A stretch of DNA of 15,763 nt from Firmicutes bacterium UBA1426 (GTDB lineage Bacteria; Bacillota; Clostridia; Peptostreptococcales; Anaerovoracaceae), in contig DCUA01000059.1 of the NCBI GenBank assembly GCA_002329675.1, positions 5,229 through 20,991 of the forward strand, read 5' to 3'. Position 1 is the stretch's first letter. Each line of letters opens with the position of its first letter. Below the pieces are notes generated by a model that made no database searches, had not been told where the DNA came from, and saw nothing but the letters and a program-made list of their open reading frames with translations. Below are positions 1 through 6,838 of this stretch, piece by piece. The translations under genes and the position numbers were made by a program.

Positions 1-708
1 CGGGCTGTTGAGAATCAATGCGAAAGCATTGCCTTCCCTTTGATCTCCAGTGGTATCTACGGTTATCCGAAAGAGGAAGCGCTGGCTGTAGCAACCTCTG
101 TGATCCAGGATTTTCTGGCCGACCACGACCTGGACGTGTACCTTGCGGTGTTCGACAAAACTTCCTTTGCTGTCAGTGAGAAACTGCTCGGTGAAGTTGC
201 AAGCTATATTGATGAACATTACGCTGCAGAGCACAAAATCCGAAGGCGTGAATTGCTTGACGTTGAGCGTGCAGCTCTAGAAGAGGCAGATCTCATTCGC
301 TACAGTTTACCTTCATTTTTGGAATCCCGAAAAGTCGGTACCGGGATAGATGATCTGGTAGGAAATCTTGATGAGCCGTTCTCTGAAACACTCCTGCGTC
401 TGATCGACGCGAAAGGCAAGACGGACGTGGAGATTTACAAGCGAGCCAATCTTGATCGCAAGCTATTCTCAAAGATTAGGGTCGGTAAAGGTTATACCCC
501 GAGTAAACGAACTGCCATAGCTCTTGCAGTGGCTTTAGAGCTGTCGCTTGAGGAAACCGATGACCTTTTGAAGCGTGCAGGTTACGCACTGTCTCACAGT
601 CAAAAGTTTGATGTAATAGTAGAATACTTCATCGTAAATGGCAATTATGACATCTTTAAGATCAATGAGGTACTGTTTGAATATGATCAGCCACTTCTAG
701 GAGTATGA
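1..708 (+). CDS. Macro domain protein with C-terminal helix-turn-helix-like region (5' end missing)
   Basis: The reading frame is open from base 1, so the true start lies outside the window; the visible part is 235 residues ending in TGA. The first visible residues carry FPLISSGIYGYPKEEAL, which matches the late glycine-rich ligand loop and following helix of macro domains (ADP-ribose binding or ADP-ribosyl hydrolase family). The domain seems to end about residue 75, after DVYLAVFDKTSF. The rest, about residues 76 to 235, is helical. Its stretch TDVEIYKRANLDRKLFSKIR, followed by a PSKRTAIALAVAL segment and LLKRAGYALS, resembles an XRE/Cro-type helix-turn-helix. By family, such proteins read or remove ADP-ribose from targets; the helical tail suggests nucleic-acid or protein binding, which is inference. 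The substrate cannot be told because the N-terminal catalytic half is not seen. Confidence 0.82.
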   Translation, partial: RAVENQCESIAFPLISSGIYGYPKEEALAVATSVIQDFLADHDLDVYLAVFDKTSFAVSEKLLGEVASYIDEHYAAEHKIRRRELLDVERAALEEADLIRYSLPSFLESRKVGTGIDDLVGNLDEPFSETLLRLIDAKGKTDVEIYKRANLDRKLFSKIRVGKGYTPSKRTAIALAVALELSLEETDDLLKRAGYALSHSQKFDVIVEYFIVNGNYDIFKINEVLFEYDQPLLGV

Positions 709-741
709 ATCATTACGTAGCAGATATAACCGTATTATAAC

Positions 742-769
742 TTGATTTATCTGTCGAAAATTGTATAAT
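742..769 (+). promoter_or_regulatory. Likely sigma-A promoter for the deacetylase-bactofilin operon
   Basis: A TTGATT -35 box (742-747) is followed after 16 bases by a perfect TATAAT -10 box (764-769). It lies about 55 bases before the deacetylase start, in an AT-rich gap with no other gene. No convincing terminator for the upstream macro gene is seen in this gap. Confidence 0.6.
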
Positions 770-823
770 TAAGTAAGCTTGTCTTTATAAATAGGAACGA
801 TACTACCTGTAAAGAGGCATTTT

Positions 824-1759
824 ATGTACTGGGGAAGCGTGCGTTTTTTTAAACATTTGTTTTTTCTGGCACTGGCAATAATATTGCTAGTGCCAGTATG
901 CCTTGCATTTTATCACATGTCTCTGAATGCCCGTCTGACAGAAGAGTTAATAACCTTAAAGGCAGAGATCATTACCGACCGCATACAACTGCAGCAAAAC
1001 CAGACAGAATCTATGGGCTTGTCCCTTTTGCAAAATAGTGAGGGAAAAGAGTCTACATATAATTTTGATCTGGAATATCAAAATCTCTATCCGGATCTCT
1101 GCATAAGCGATATCCCGGAGCAGTCAGGTTCTACCGATACAGTTTATCTTACATTTGATGACGGACCTACTACATTGACCCGTAAGATTTTAGATGTCCT
1201 GAAGGAAAAAGAGGTCAGAGCTACTTTTTTTATCATCGGAAAGAACCTGGAAACAGAGCAGGGAAAGCAGATCTTAAAGAACATAGTGGAAGAAGGCCAT
1301 TCGGTGGGCATCCATACCTACAGCCATGTTTATAATGATATTTATAATTCCGTAGAGGATTACCTGGATGATTTCTATAAAGCATATGACCTGGTCTACA
1401 GCATAACCGGTACCAAACCAGAAATATTTCGATTTCCCGGAGGAAGTATTAACGGCTACAATAAGACGTTCTATAAGGAACTGATCGCTGAAATGACCCG
1501 TAGAGGTTTTGTATATTATGATTGGAATGTCTCGGCACAAGATGCAGTCGGTAAAATTACAGAGAAAGAGATTTATAATAATATTGTCAACGCATCCAAG
1601 AAAAAGACGAGAAGTATCATTCTGATGCATGATAGCCTCGAAAAAAAGGGAACTCTCAAAGCCTTGCCCGCTATCATTGACGAACTGTCAGCCAGCGGAT
1701 ACCATTTCGAAAGCCTGACCCGTAATGTTGCTCCGGTCATTTTCGGATACAGCGACTGA
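824..1759 (+). CDS. Membrane-anchored polysaccharide (peptidoglycan) deacetylase, NodB family
   Basis: The 311-residue protein removes N-acetyl groups from a polysaccharide, probably peptidoglycan GlcNAc, outside the membrane. Residues 9-30 are a hydrophobic signal anchor with no clear cleavage site, then a polar, possibly coiled-coil stretch (35-65). The NodB domain runs from about 106 to 300 and keeps all the usual motifs: TFDDGP (110-115, catalytic and metal aspartates D112 and D113), HTYSH (164-168, metal histidines H164 and H168), RFPGGS (203-208), DWN (233-235) and LMHD (267-270, catalytic His269). It should therefore be an active metal-dependent enzyme of the PgdA type. The ATG at 824 has AAAGAGG upstream. 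A bactofilin gene follows after 31 bases, a pairing that fits localised cell-wall modification. The exact substrate (GlcNAc, MurNAc or another glycan) cannot be decided. Confidence 0.93.
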   Translation: MYWGSVRFFKHLFFLALAIILLVPVCLAFYHMSLNARLTEELITLKAEIITDRIQLQQNQTESMGLSLLQNSEGKESTYNFDLEYQNLYPDLCISDIPEQSGSTDTVYLTFDDGPTTLTRKILDVLKEKEVRATFFIIGKNLETEQGKQILKNIVEEGHSVGIHTYSHVYNDIYNSVEDYLDDFYKAYDLVYSITGTKPEIFRFPGGSINGYNKTFYKELIAEMTRRGFVYYDWNVSAQDAVGKITEKEIYNNIVNASKKKTRSIILMHDSLEKKGTLKALPAIIDELSASGYHFESLTRNVAPVIFGYSD

Positions 1760-1790
1760 AAATAAAAATATCAACAGTGGAGGAAACTAA

Positions 1791-2405
1791 ATGAGCGCAA
1801 AGGATAATGCAAAACAAGCATGGAAAGAAATACTTGGTGTTGTTGGCAAGGACACAGACAAAGCAGATGAAACGGTAGTGTCTGAAGAGTTCACATATGA
1901 AACCAGGCAAGAACCTGAAATACCGGTACGGACTTATCGGGATACCCCGGTCTACTCTACTAGTGTAATCGCGGATGGTATGACGGTAAATGGAGATGCT
2001 AAGGTTCAAGGGGATTTAGAACTTCGCGGGGCAATGAAAGGGAACATCAAAGCAGATGGTAATGTGACAATTACAGGAAAGTTACTGGGTGATCTCAGCT
2101 GTGCAAAGGATGTGATCCTCATATCTGCTATAGTCCAGGGCAACATAACTGTATCCGGTGTCATAAACTTAGACAAAGCTTCAACGGTAATAGGTGACAT
2201 AGAAGCCAGGAGTGCAAATATCGACGGGAAAATGAAGGGTTCGCTGGTTGCAGAAGAATCAGCTTCCTTCCAGAAGGATGCTTTGTTGATTGGCGACGTT
2301 ACTTGCGGTAAAATATCTATGAGTGAAGGTGCGCAGATTGTAGGTGCCTTGAAGGTCAATATGGATCAGGTCACTTCTGCAGAGTTTGAAGAGATCGATT
2401 TATAG
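1791..2405 (+). CDS. Bactofilin (polymer-forming cytoskeletal protein)
   Basis: The protein has 204 residues. Residues 1-57 are a charged, probably disordered N-terminal tail. About residues 58-190 form the bactofilin domain (DUF583), seen as a run of short beta-strand repeats with alternating hydrophobic residues and glycine turns, for example DGMTVNGDAKVQGDLELRG and the following turns. Such domains fold as a right-handed beta helix and self-assemble into filaments without nucleotide. Family members position cell-wall enzymes and affect cell shape, stalks or curvature. The start has GGAGG at 1779-1783, seven bases ahead of the ATG. The gene lies 31 bases after the deacetylase, so the two are very likely co-transcribed, and the filament may recruit or organise the deacetylase (inference). 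No membrane segment is seen. Confidence 0.93.
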   Translation: MSAKDNAKQAWKEILGVVGKDTDKADETVVSEEFTYETRQEPEIPVRTYRDTPVYSTSVIADGMTVNGDAKVQGDLELRGAMKGNIKADGNVTITGKLLGDLSCAKDVILISAIVQGNITVSGVINLDKASTVIGDIEARSANIDGKMKGSLVAEESASFQKDALLIGDVTCGKISMSEGAQIVGALKVNMDQVTSAEFEEIDL

Positions 2406-2453
2406 CAAAGATCCTCACATACGGCCCCCAGTCTTATGAAGGAGGTGATGTAC

Positions 2454-2774
2454 GTGAAAATGTCATATAATAAGCTCGTAAGAGACAAAATTCCCCAGTT
2501 GATCGAGGAGAGCGGGAGAAAGCAGACTTCCCGGATCCTGAATGAGGATGAATATTTCCATGCGCTCATCGATAAAGTCGTGGAAGAAATCGAGGAGTTC
2601 CGTTCCAGCGGGAATAAGGAAGAAATCGCCGATGTGTATGAAGCACTGGATTGCCTCATCAAATTCAAGGGGTATGAGCTCATGAACATCGACTATATCC
2701 GGCTGATCAAACGTGAAGCGAGAGGGTCTTTTCTCGAAAGGATACTACTGGAAGAAGTGGAGGATGATGAATAA
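2454..2774 (+). CDS. MazG-like / phosphoribosyl-ATP pyrophosphohydrolase-like nucleotide pyrophosphohydrolase
   Basis: The start is taken as GTG at 2454 because AAGGAGG (2439-2445) sits eight bases before it; the in-frame ATG at 2436 overlaps this site and cannot be used. An ATG two codons later (2460) is the alternative. The 106-residue product begins with the family's typical YNKLVRDKIPQLIEESG. It keeps the all-alpha NTP pyrophosphohydrolase metal motif: E44, E45 and E48 (VVEEIEEF) and E57 and D60 (EEIADVYEAL). Such enzymes split nucleoside triphosphates into monophosphate and pyrophosphate, often as house-cleaning; the substrate here is unknown. It is a stand-alone small member, not a histidine-pathway HisE, since no his genes are near. 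It follows the bactofilin after 48 bases and may be in the same transcript. Confidence 0.85.
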   Translation: MKMSYNKLVRDKIPQLIEESGRKQTSRILNEDEYFHALIDKVVEEIEEFRSSGNKEEIADVYEALDCLIKFKGYELMNIDYIRLIKREARGSFLERILLEEVEDDE

Positions 2775-2854
2775 GACAATCTAACTTATCCAATATATAT
2801 ATTTAGTACCAGGCTTGTCTATCTATCATCAAACTATTAATAACAACATTTTTT

Positions 2855-2878
2855 ATGTCAAATTCTACATTTTGACAT
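2855..2878. repeat. 8-bp perfect inverted repeat overlapping the kinase promoter
   Basis: ATGTCAAA (2855-2862) and TTTGACAT (2871-2878) are perfect reverse complements separated by eight bases. The right arm contains the TTGACA -35 box of the putative kinase promoter. The size and dyad symmetry fit a dimeric repressor or activator site, but no regulator is identified. Confidence 0.6.
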
Positions 2879-2899
2879 TATTCGATGATTGCATATGGT
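2872..2899 (+). promoter_or_regulatory. Putative promoter of the histidine kinase gene
   Basis: A consensus TTGACA (2872-2877) is followed after 16 bases by TATGGT (2894-2899), a weak -10 match. It lies about 37 bases before the kinase ATG in a 161-base AT-rich gap. Confidence 0.45.
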
Positions 2900-2935
2900 A
2901 ATCTAACACATATGTTATTTTAGGGGGATAGATGA

Positions 2936-4165
2936 ATGAGGTCTTTGACGGACGAAGCCAAAACTCAGCAGATCTATAATCTCTGTCACGATTTGAAAAC
3001 GCCGCTGAGCACCATCATGGGGATGACCACACTCGCATGGGATGAACTTGAAGACAAAGCAAAGCTTAAAGATCATCTTTCCAAAATAGAGAGCGCGTCC
3101 AGTTATCTTCTGTCTATGATCAACGATATGCTCGACTATTCTAAAATAGTCAACGGCAAGATGTTTTTGCGCCATGAAGAGTTCTATCTGGATAATATGG
3201 TGGCATTCTTAAACCAGTTACTTGTACCGCACGTCGAGAAAAAGCATCAAAGGTTCCATATTAAGTTTACCGATGTCTACCAGAATCGGCTTATTGGTGA
3301 TTTCATACGCACGAATCAAATTCTCACCAACCTTCTGACGAATTCTATTAAATATACTGCGGTGGGAGGCAGCATTGATCTGGAATTTATTCAGTTGCCT
3401 AAATCGCACAATTCCCTGTTAATGGAGATGGTCGTCAGCGATACGGGTATCGGGATGAGCGAAGAGTTTATGAAGACCATGTTTGAACCGTATTCAACTG
3501 ATTCCGGAAACAGAGATTGCGGGCGCGAGTCAACGGGACTTGGACTTTATATCACGAAAAACCTCGTTTCCTTAATGGGAGGAGAAATAAATGTTGTCAG
3601 CAAACCAAAGGTCGGAACGACGATCAAGGTCCGTATACCTTTTGAAATACCCCAGGAGAATAAATCTGTCAACAACGTAAAAGATACCTCATCTTCTCGC
3701 GAGCTGAGCGAGCCGCTAGCAAGCCTGCATGCTATGAAAAACTATGACTTCAGAGGTAAGAGCATACTTATCGCAGAGGACAACCCCGATATGCTTGAGA
3801 TCACCACAACGCTGTTAAAGCCCTCCGGGATCCATATCCTCACTTCTAAAAACGGGCTTGAGGCATTAGAGCATTTTCGAAAATCCGAGCCGGGTGCCAT
3901 AGATATGATCCTCATGGATGTTCGAATGCCCATTATGAACGGGCAGGAAGCAGCAGCTGCGATCCGGGGCCTGGATCATCCGGATTGCAAATGTGTGCCC
4001 ATCATTGCCTTAACAGCAAGCGACGATGCTGAAGAAGAAAAGAAAGTCCGCAATGCAGGAGTCGACGAATATTTGAAGAAGCCTGTAGATTACCTTAATC
4101 TATGCGATATCATGGATCGTTATCTGAATAAGAATCAGGTTTGTACAGATTTGCACCATGTATAA
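2936..4165 (+). CDS. Hybrid histidine kinase with C-terminal receiver domain, no sensor domain
   Basis: The 409-residue protein starts at ATG 2936, preceded by GGGGG (2923-2927); an in-frame TGA at 2933 directly ahead rules out a longer N-terminus. The dimerisation/phosphoacceptor region comes at once, with CHDLKTPLS and His18 as the likely phosphorylated residue. The HATPase domain (about 118-237) has an N box (LLTNSIKYT, 133-141), a G1 box (DTGIGMS, 169-175) and a G2 box (GLGLYIT, 201-207). A linker (238-272) leads to a receiver domain (about 273-398) with acidic pocket E281/D282, phosphoacceptor Asp328 in LMDVRMP, Thr360 and Lys382. All catalytic residues look intact. There is no membrane segment, PAS, GAF or HAMP domain, so the protein should be cytoplasmic and must be controlled by a partner or by its promoter. 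It lacks an output domain, so the phosphate probably passes to another protein (inference). No partner regulator is adjacent. Confidence 0.93.
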   Translation: MRSLTDEAKTQQIYNLCHDLKTPLSTIMGMTTLAWDELEDKAKLKDHLSKIESASSYLLSMINDMLDYSKIVNGKMFLRHEEFYLDNMVAFLNQLLVPHVEKKHQRFHIKFTDVYQNRLIGDFIRTNQILTNLLTNSIKYTAVGGSIDLEFIQLPKSHNSLLMEMVVSDTGIGMSEEFMKTMFEPYSTDSGNRDCGRESTGLGLYITKNLVSLMGGEINVVSKPKVGTTIKVRIPFEIPQENKSVNNVKDTSSSRELSEPLASLHAMKNYDFRGKSILIAEDNPDMLEITTTLLKPSGIHILTSKNGLEALEHFRKSEPGAIDMILMDVRMPIMNGQEAAAAIRGLDHPDCKCVPIIALTASDDAEEEKKVRNAGVDEYLKKPVDYLNLCDIMDRYLNKNQVCTDLHHV

Positions 4166-4262
4166 GCCGCTTTTCTACTGCATAAAGATATACGAAAGAT
4201 CGCATGAAGTCTTAAGATTCAGCCCGGGAGTATATCGCAGAGCAGTACGGAATCGGTGAGCT

Positions 4263-4958
4263 ATGGATACAAAGGATATTATTCAGATCCTTAAAAACGC
4301 GAAGAAGACCACACCCGTAAAAGTCTATTTGAAGGAGCGGCAGCCCATCGAGTTCAAAAACTGCCGTTCTTTTGGCTGTGGAGATCGCATTATTATTGGA
4401 GAGTGGGCTGATATTGAACCGATACTCAAGGAGCAATCGATGAATATTATCGATTGCTTTATTGAATGTGACAGGCGGAATTCCATGCTTCCCCTGGCTG
4501 ACATACAAAACCTGAATGCCAGGGTAGAACCGGGGGCAATCATTCGCAGCCCGGTAACCATAGGAGATCATGCGATCATCATGATGGGAGCCATAGTAAA
4601 TGTCGGTGCAATCATAGGGAAGAATACCATGATCGACATGAATGCAGTCCTGGGGGCAAGAGCCACAGTGGGAGAGGATTGTCATATTGGAGCAGGTGCT
4701 GTTCTGGCAGGTGTACTAGAGCCCATGAGCCAGGATCCAGTGGTGATAGAGGACAATGTATTAATAGGTGCCAACGCCGTCGTCCTGGAAGGGCTTCGAG
4801 TGGGAAAAGGCGCTGTTGTGGCCGCAGGGGCAGTGGTGATCTCACATGTGCCTGCAGGGGCTGTAGTGGCCGGTGTTCCGGCTAGAATTATTAAAAAAGC
4901 CGAAGATATCGATGTTACAAAGAGGGCTATCCTTCAGGTGCTGAGAGAAATAGATTAA
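4263..4958 (+). CDS. dapH: 2,3,4,5-tetrahydropyridine-2,6-dicarboxylate N-acetyltransferase
   Basis: The 231-residue protein transfers an acetyl group from acetyl-CoA to tetrahydrodipicolinate, the acetylase branch to meso-diaminopimelate and lysine. The N-terminal region (1-85) carries the typical DIIQILKNAKKTTPVKVYLK start and IGEWADIEPIL. Residues about 88-207 are a left-handed beta helix of hexapeptide repeats, with MIDMNAVLGARATVG (123-137), HIGAGAVLAGVLEP (141-154) and the family-typical AGVPARIIKK at 203-212. Length matches DapH of Gram-positive bacteria (about 235). The binding site ahead of the ATG is weak and close (GGTGAG at 4255-4260). It stands alone, without other dap or lys genes, 97 bases after the kinase; no lysine riboswitch or clear promoter was recognised in that gap. 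Confidence 0.95.
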   Translation: MDTKDIIQILKNAKKTTPVKVYLKERQPIEFKNCRSFGCGDRIIIGEWADIEPILKEQSMNIIDCFIECDRRNSMLPLADIQNLNARVEPGAIIRSPVTIGDHAIIMMGAIVNVGAIIGKNTMIDMNAVLGARATVGEDCHIGAGAVLAGVLEPMSQDPVVIEDNVLIGANAVVLEGLRVGKGAVVAAGAVVISHVPAGAVVAGVPARIIKKAEDIDVTKRAILQVLREID

Positions 4959-4967
4959 AGAATACTA

Positions 4968-4996
4968 TTGGCGTGTATGGAGAAAATAGATATGAT
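4968..4996 (+). promoter_or_regulatory. Likely promoter of the YyaL-type gene
   Basis: TTGGCG (4968-4973) and TATGAT (4991-4996) are separated by exactly 17 bases and lie about 37 bases before the ATG at 5034, so the gene may be transcribed separately from dapH. Confidence 0.5.
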
Positions 4997-5033
4997 TTCG
5001 TTATAGTACTGATATAACCAAGAGGTGACGCCT

Positions 5034-6830
5034 ATGACTAAGAACAGAGTACCCAATCGTCTGATACAGGAGAAATCTCCTTACCTGCTCCAGCATGCTC
5101 ACAATCCGGTAGACTGGTTTCCCTGGGATCAGGAAGCCTTTGACAAAGCCAAAGATCAGGACAAGCCCATTTTCCTCTCTATCGGCTATTCAACCTGCCA
5201 CTGGTGCCATGTGATGGAGAGGGAATCCTTTGAAGATGAAGATGTTGCTGCTGCATTAAATAAAAATTTTATATCCATAAAAGTGGACAAGGAAGAGAGG
5301 CCGGACCTGGATCTGGTATATATGACAGCATGTCAACTGTTAACCGGGCAGGGGGGATGGCCTACAACGCTTCTTCTCACACCCGATGGCGATCCTTTTT
5401 TTGCCGGGACTTACTTTCCAAAGGAGAGCAGAGGAGGAATGCCCGGATTGCTTAGCATCCTTGACAGCACTGCCAAGGCCTGGAACGGGAACCGTGAGGA
5501 GCTGCTGGAGGCCGGCAGGGACATGACAGCACGGCTCAATACTTTGAAAGGCGAAGAAATAGGAGCCTGGATGGATGAGCCACTGAACGATCAGCTGATT
5601 ATGCAGGGTATCAGCCAACTGCAGAGTACATTTGATGAAAGAAACGGCGGATTCGGAAGAAGCCCTAAATTTCCTACACCGCACAATCTTCTGTTCCTGT
5701 TGGCAGCTCATGAAGGAAAGCTTAGCGACAGTGCATTGGAGATGGCTGAGCATACTCTGGTGCAGATGTATCGGGGAGGGATCTTCGACCACATCGGGGG
5801 CGGTTTTAGCCGTTATTCAACAGATCCCTACTGGTTAGCCCCCCATTTTGAAAAAATGCTATATGACAATGCTCTCTTGTCCTTTGTATATACAGAAGCC
5901 TATAGGCTCACAGAGGATAGTCTTTATAAGGAAGTGGTGGAGGCTACTCTTGATTATGTTCTTCGGGAAATGACGTCAGCGGAGGGTGGCTTTTACTCGG
6001 CCCAGGATGCGGACAGCGAAGGGGAAGAAGGGAAGTATTATGTGTTTACGGACCAGGAGGTTCTCGAGCAGCTGGGAGATGAAAAGGGAAAGCCTTTCAA
6101 CGAGAGCTACGATATAACTATTAGAGGAAATTTTGAGGGAAAAAGCATCCCGAATCTATTGCGCAACCAGCGATACAGGGATGCCGCAAATGAGTTTTCC
6201 GACCAACGTTCATCTTTGTTGGATTATCGAACGAAGAGGATGGGACTGCACAAGGATGATAAAGTACTCACCGCATGGAACGGTATGATGATCGCTGCTC
6301 TCGCCTATGCGGCTGGCGTATTTCATGAACAGAAATATCTCTATATCGCTGAGACGGCGGCGGATTTTATCGAAAAAGAACTGATGAAAAAGGATGGCAG
6401 GCTCAGAGTTCGCTATAGGAATAAAGAAGCGGCAGGAAGTGGATATCTTGACGACTACGCCTATTATATCTGGGGACTTCTGGAACTGTACGAGACTACC
6501 AGAAAGGTCTCTTATCTTCAAAAGGCCCTCGACTGCAACAATAGAGTGATGACAGACTTCGCAGATGAGGAGGGAGGAGGCTTTTTCTTTACGGCCTCTA
6601 ACAGCGAGAAGCTCATATGGCGTCCAAAGGAGACCTATGATGGAGCCATACCTTCGGGTAACAGCATCACCGCCTGGAATCTGCTCCGATTGGCACATAA
6701 GATGGATAGTTCCGAGTTAATGGAGAAGGCGGAGAACCAGCTCAGATTTCTCGTAAGCAATGCCGGTGGTTATCCGGCAGGACACTGCCTCACCCTGTTC
6801 GTTCTGACCCGGTATTTGCAGTATAAATAA
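5034..6830 (+). CDS. Thioredoxin-domain protein of the YyaL/SSP411 (DUF255) family
   Basis: The ATG at 5034 is chosen; the in-frame GTG at 5025 lies inside the ribosome binding site AGAGGTG (5021-5027). The product has 598 residues. The N-terminal thioredoxin-like domain (about 1-170) has the family signature: [21 protein letters not shown] (residues 8-28), then CHWC (55-58) within [21 protein letters not shown] and GGWP (107-110). The larger C-terminal part resembles the alpha/alpha-barrel fold of sugar epimerases and glycosidases, with [13 protein letters not shown] and LTAWNGMMI. The family is widespread from bacteria to man (spermatogenesis-associated protein 20), but its biochemical role is not settled; a redox role is suggested by the CxxC. 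No signal peptide is seen, so it is probably cytoplasmic. It converges on feoB with eight bases between stop codons. Confidence 0.94.
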   Translation: MTKNRVPNRLIQEKSPYLLQHAHNPVDWFPWDQEAFDKAKDQDKPIFLSIGYSTCHWCHVMERESFEDEDVAAALNKNFISIKVDKEERPDLDLVYMTACQLLTGQGGWPTTLLLTPDGDPFFAGTYFPKESRGGMPGLLSILDSTAKAWNGNREELLEAGRDMTARLNTLKGEEIGAWMDEPLNDQLIMQGISQLQSTFDERNGGFGRSPKFPTPHNLLFLLAAHEGKLSDSALEMAEHTLVQMYRGGIFDHIGGGFSRYSTDPYWLAPHFEKMLYDNALLSFVYTEAYRLTEDSLYKEVVEATLDYVLREMTSAEGGFYSAQDADSEGEEGKYYVFTDQEVLEQLGDEKGKPFNESYDITIRGNFEGKSIPNLLRNQRYRDAANEFSDQRSSLLDYRTKRMGLHKDDKVLTAWNGMMIAALAYAAGVFHEQKYLYIAETAADFIEKELMKKDGRLRVRYRNKEAAGSGYLDDYAYYIWGLLELYETTRKVSYLQKALDCNNRVMTDFADEEGGGFFFTASNSEKLIWRPKETYDGAIPSGNSITAWNLLRLAHKMDSSELMEKAENQLRFLVSNAGGYPAGHCLTLFVLTRYLQYK

Positions 6831-6838
6831 TAAGAGCG

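Noticed and set aside
2932..2979. Alternative ATG at 2932 in a different frame before the kinase
   Set aside because: It opens only a 15-codon frame before a stop and fits no frameshift joining to an upstream sensor domain.
4166..4262. Possible lysine riboswitch before dapH
   Set aside because: The gap is only 97 bases, too short for the lysine riboswitch, and no recognisable conserved core is seen.
6761..6779. TGCCGG/CCGGCA hairpin near the end of the YyaL-type gene as a feoB terminator
   Set aside because: It lies inside coding sequence and has no T-run on either strand.
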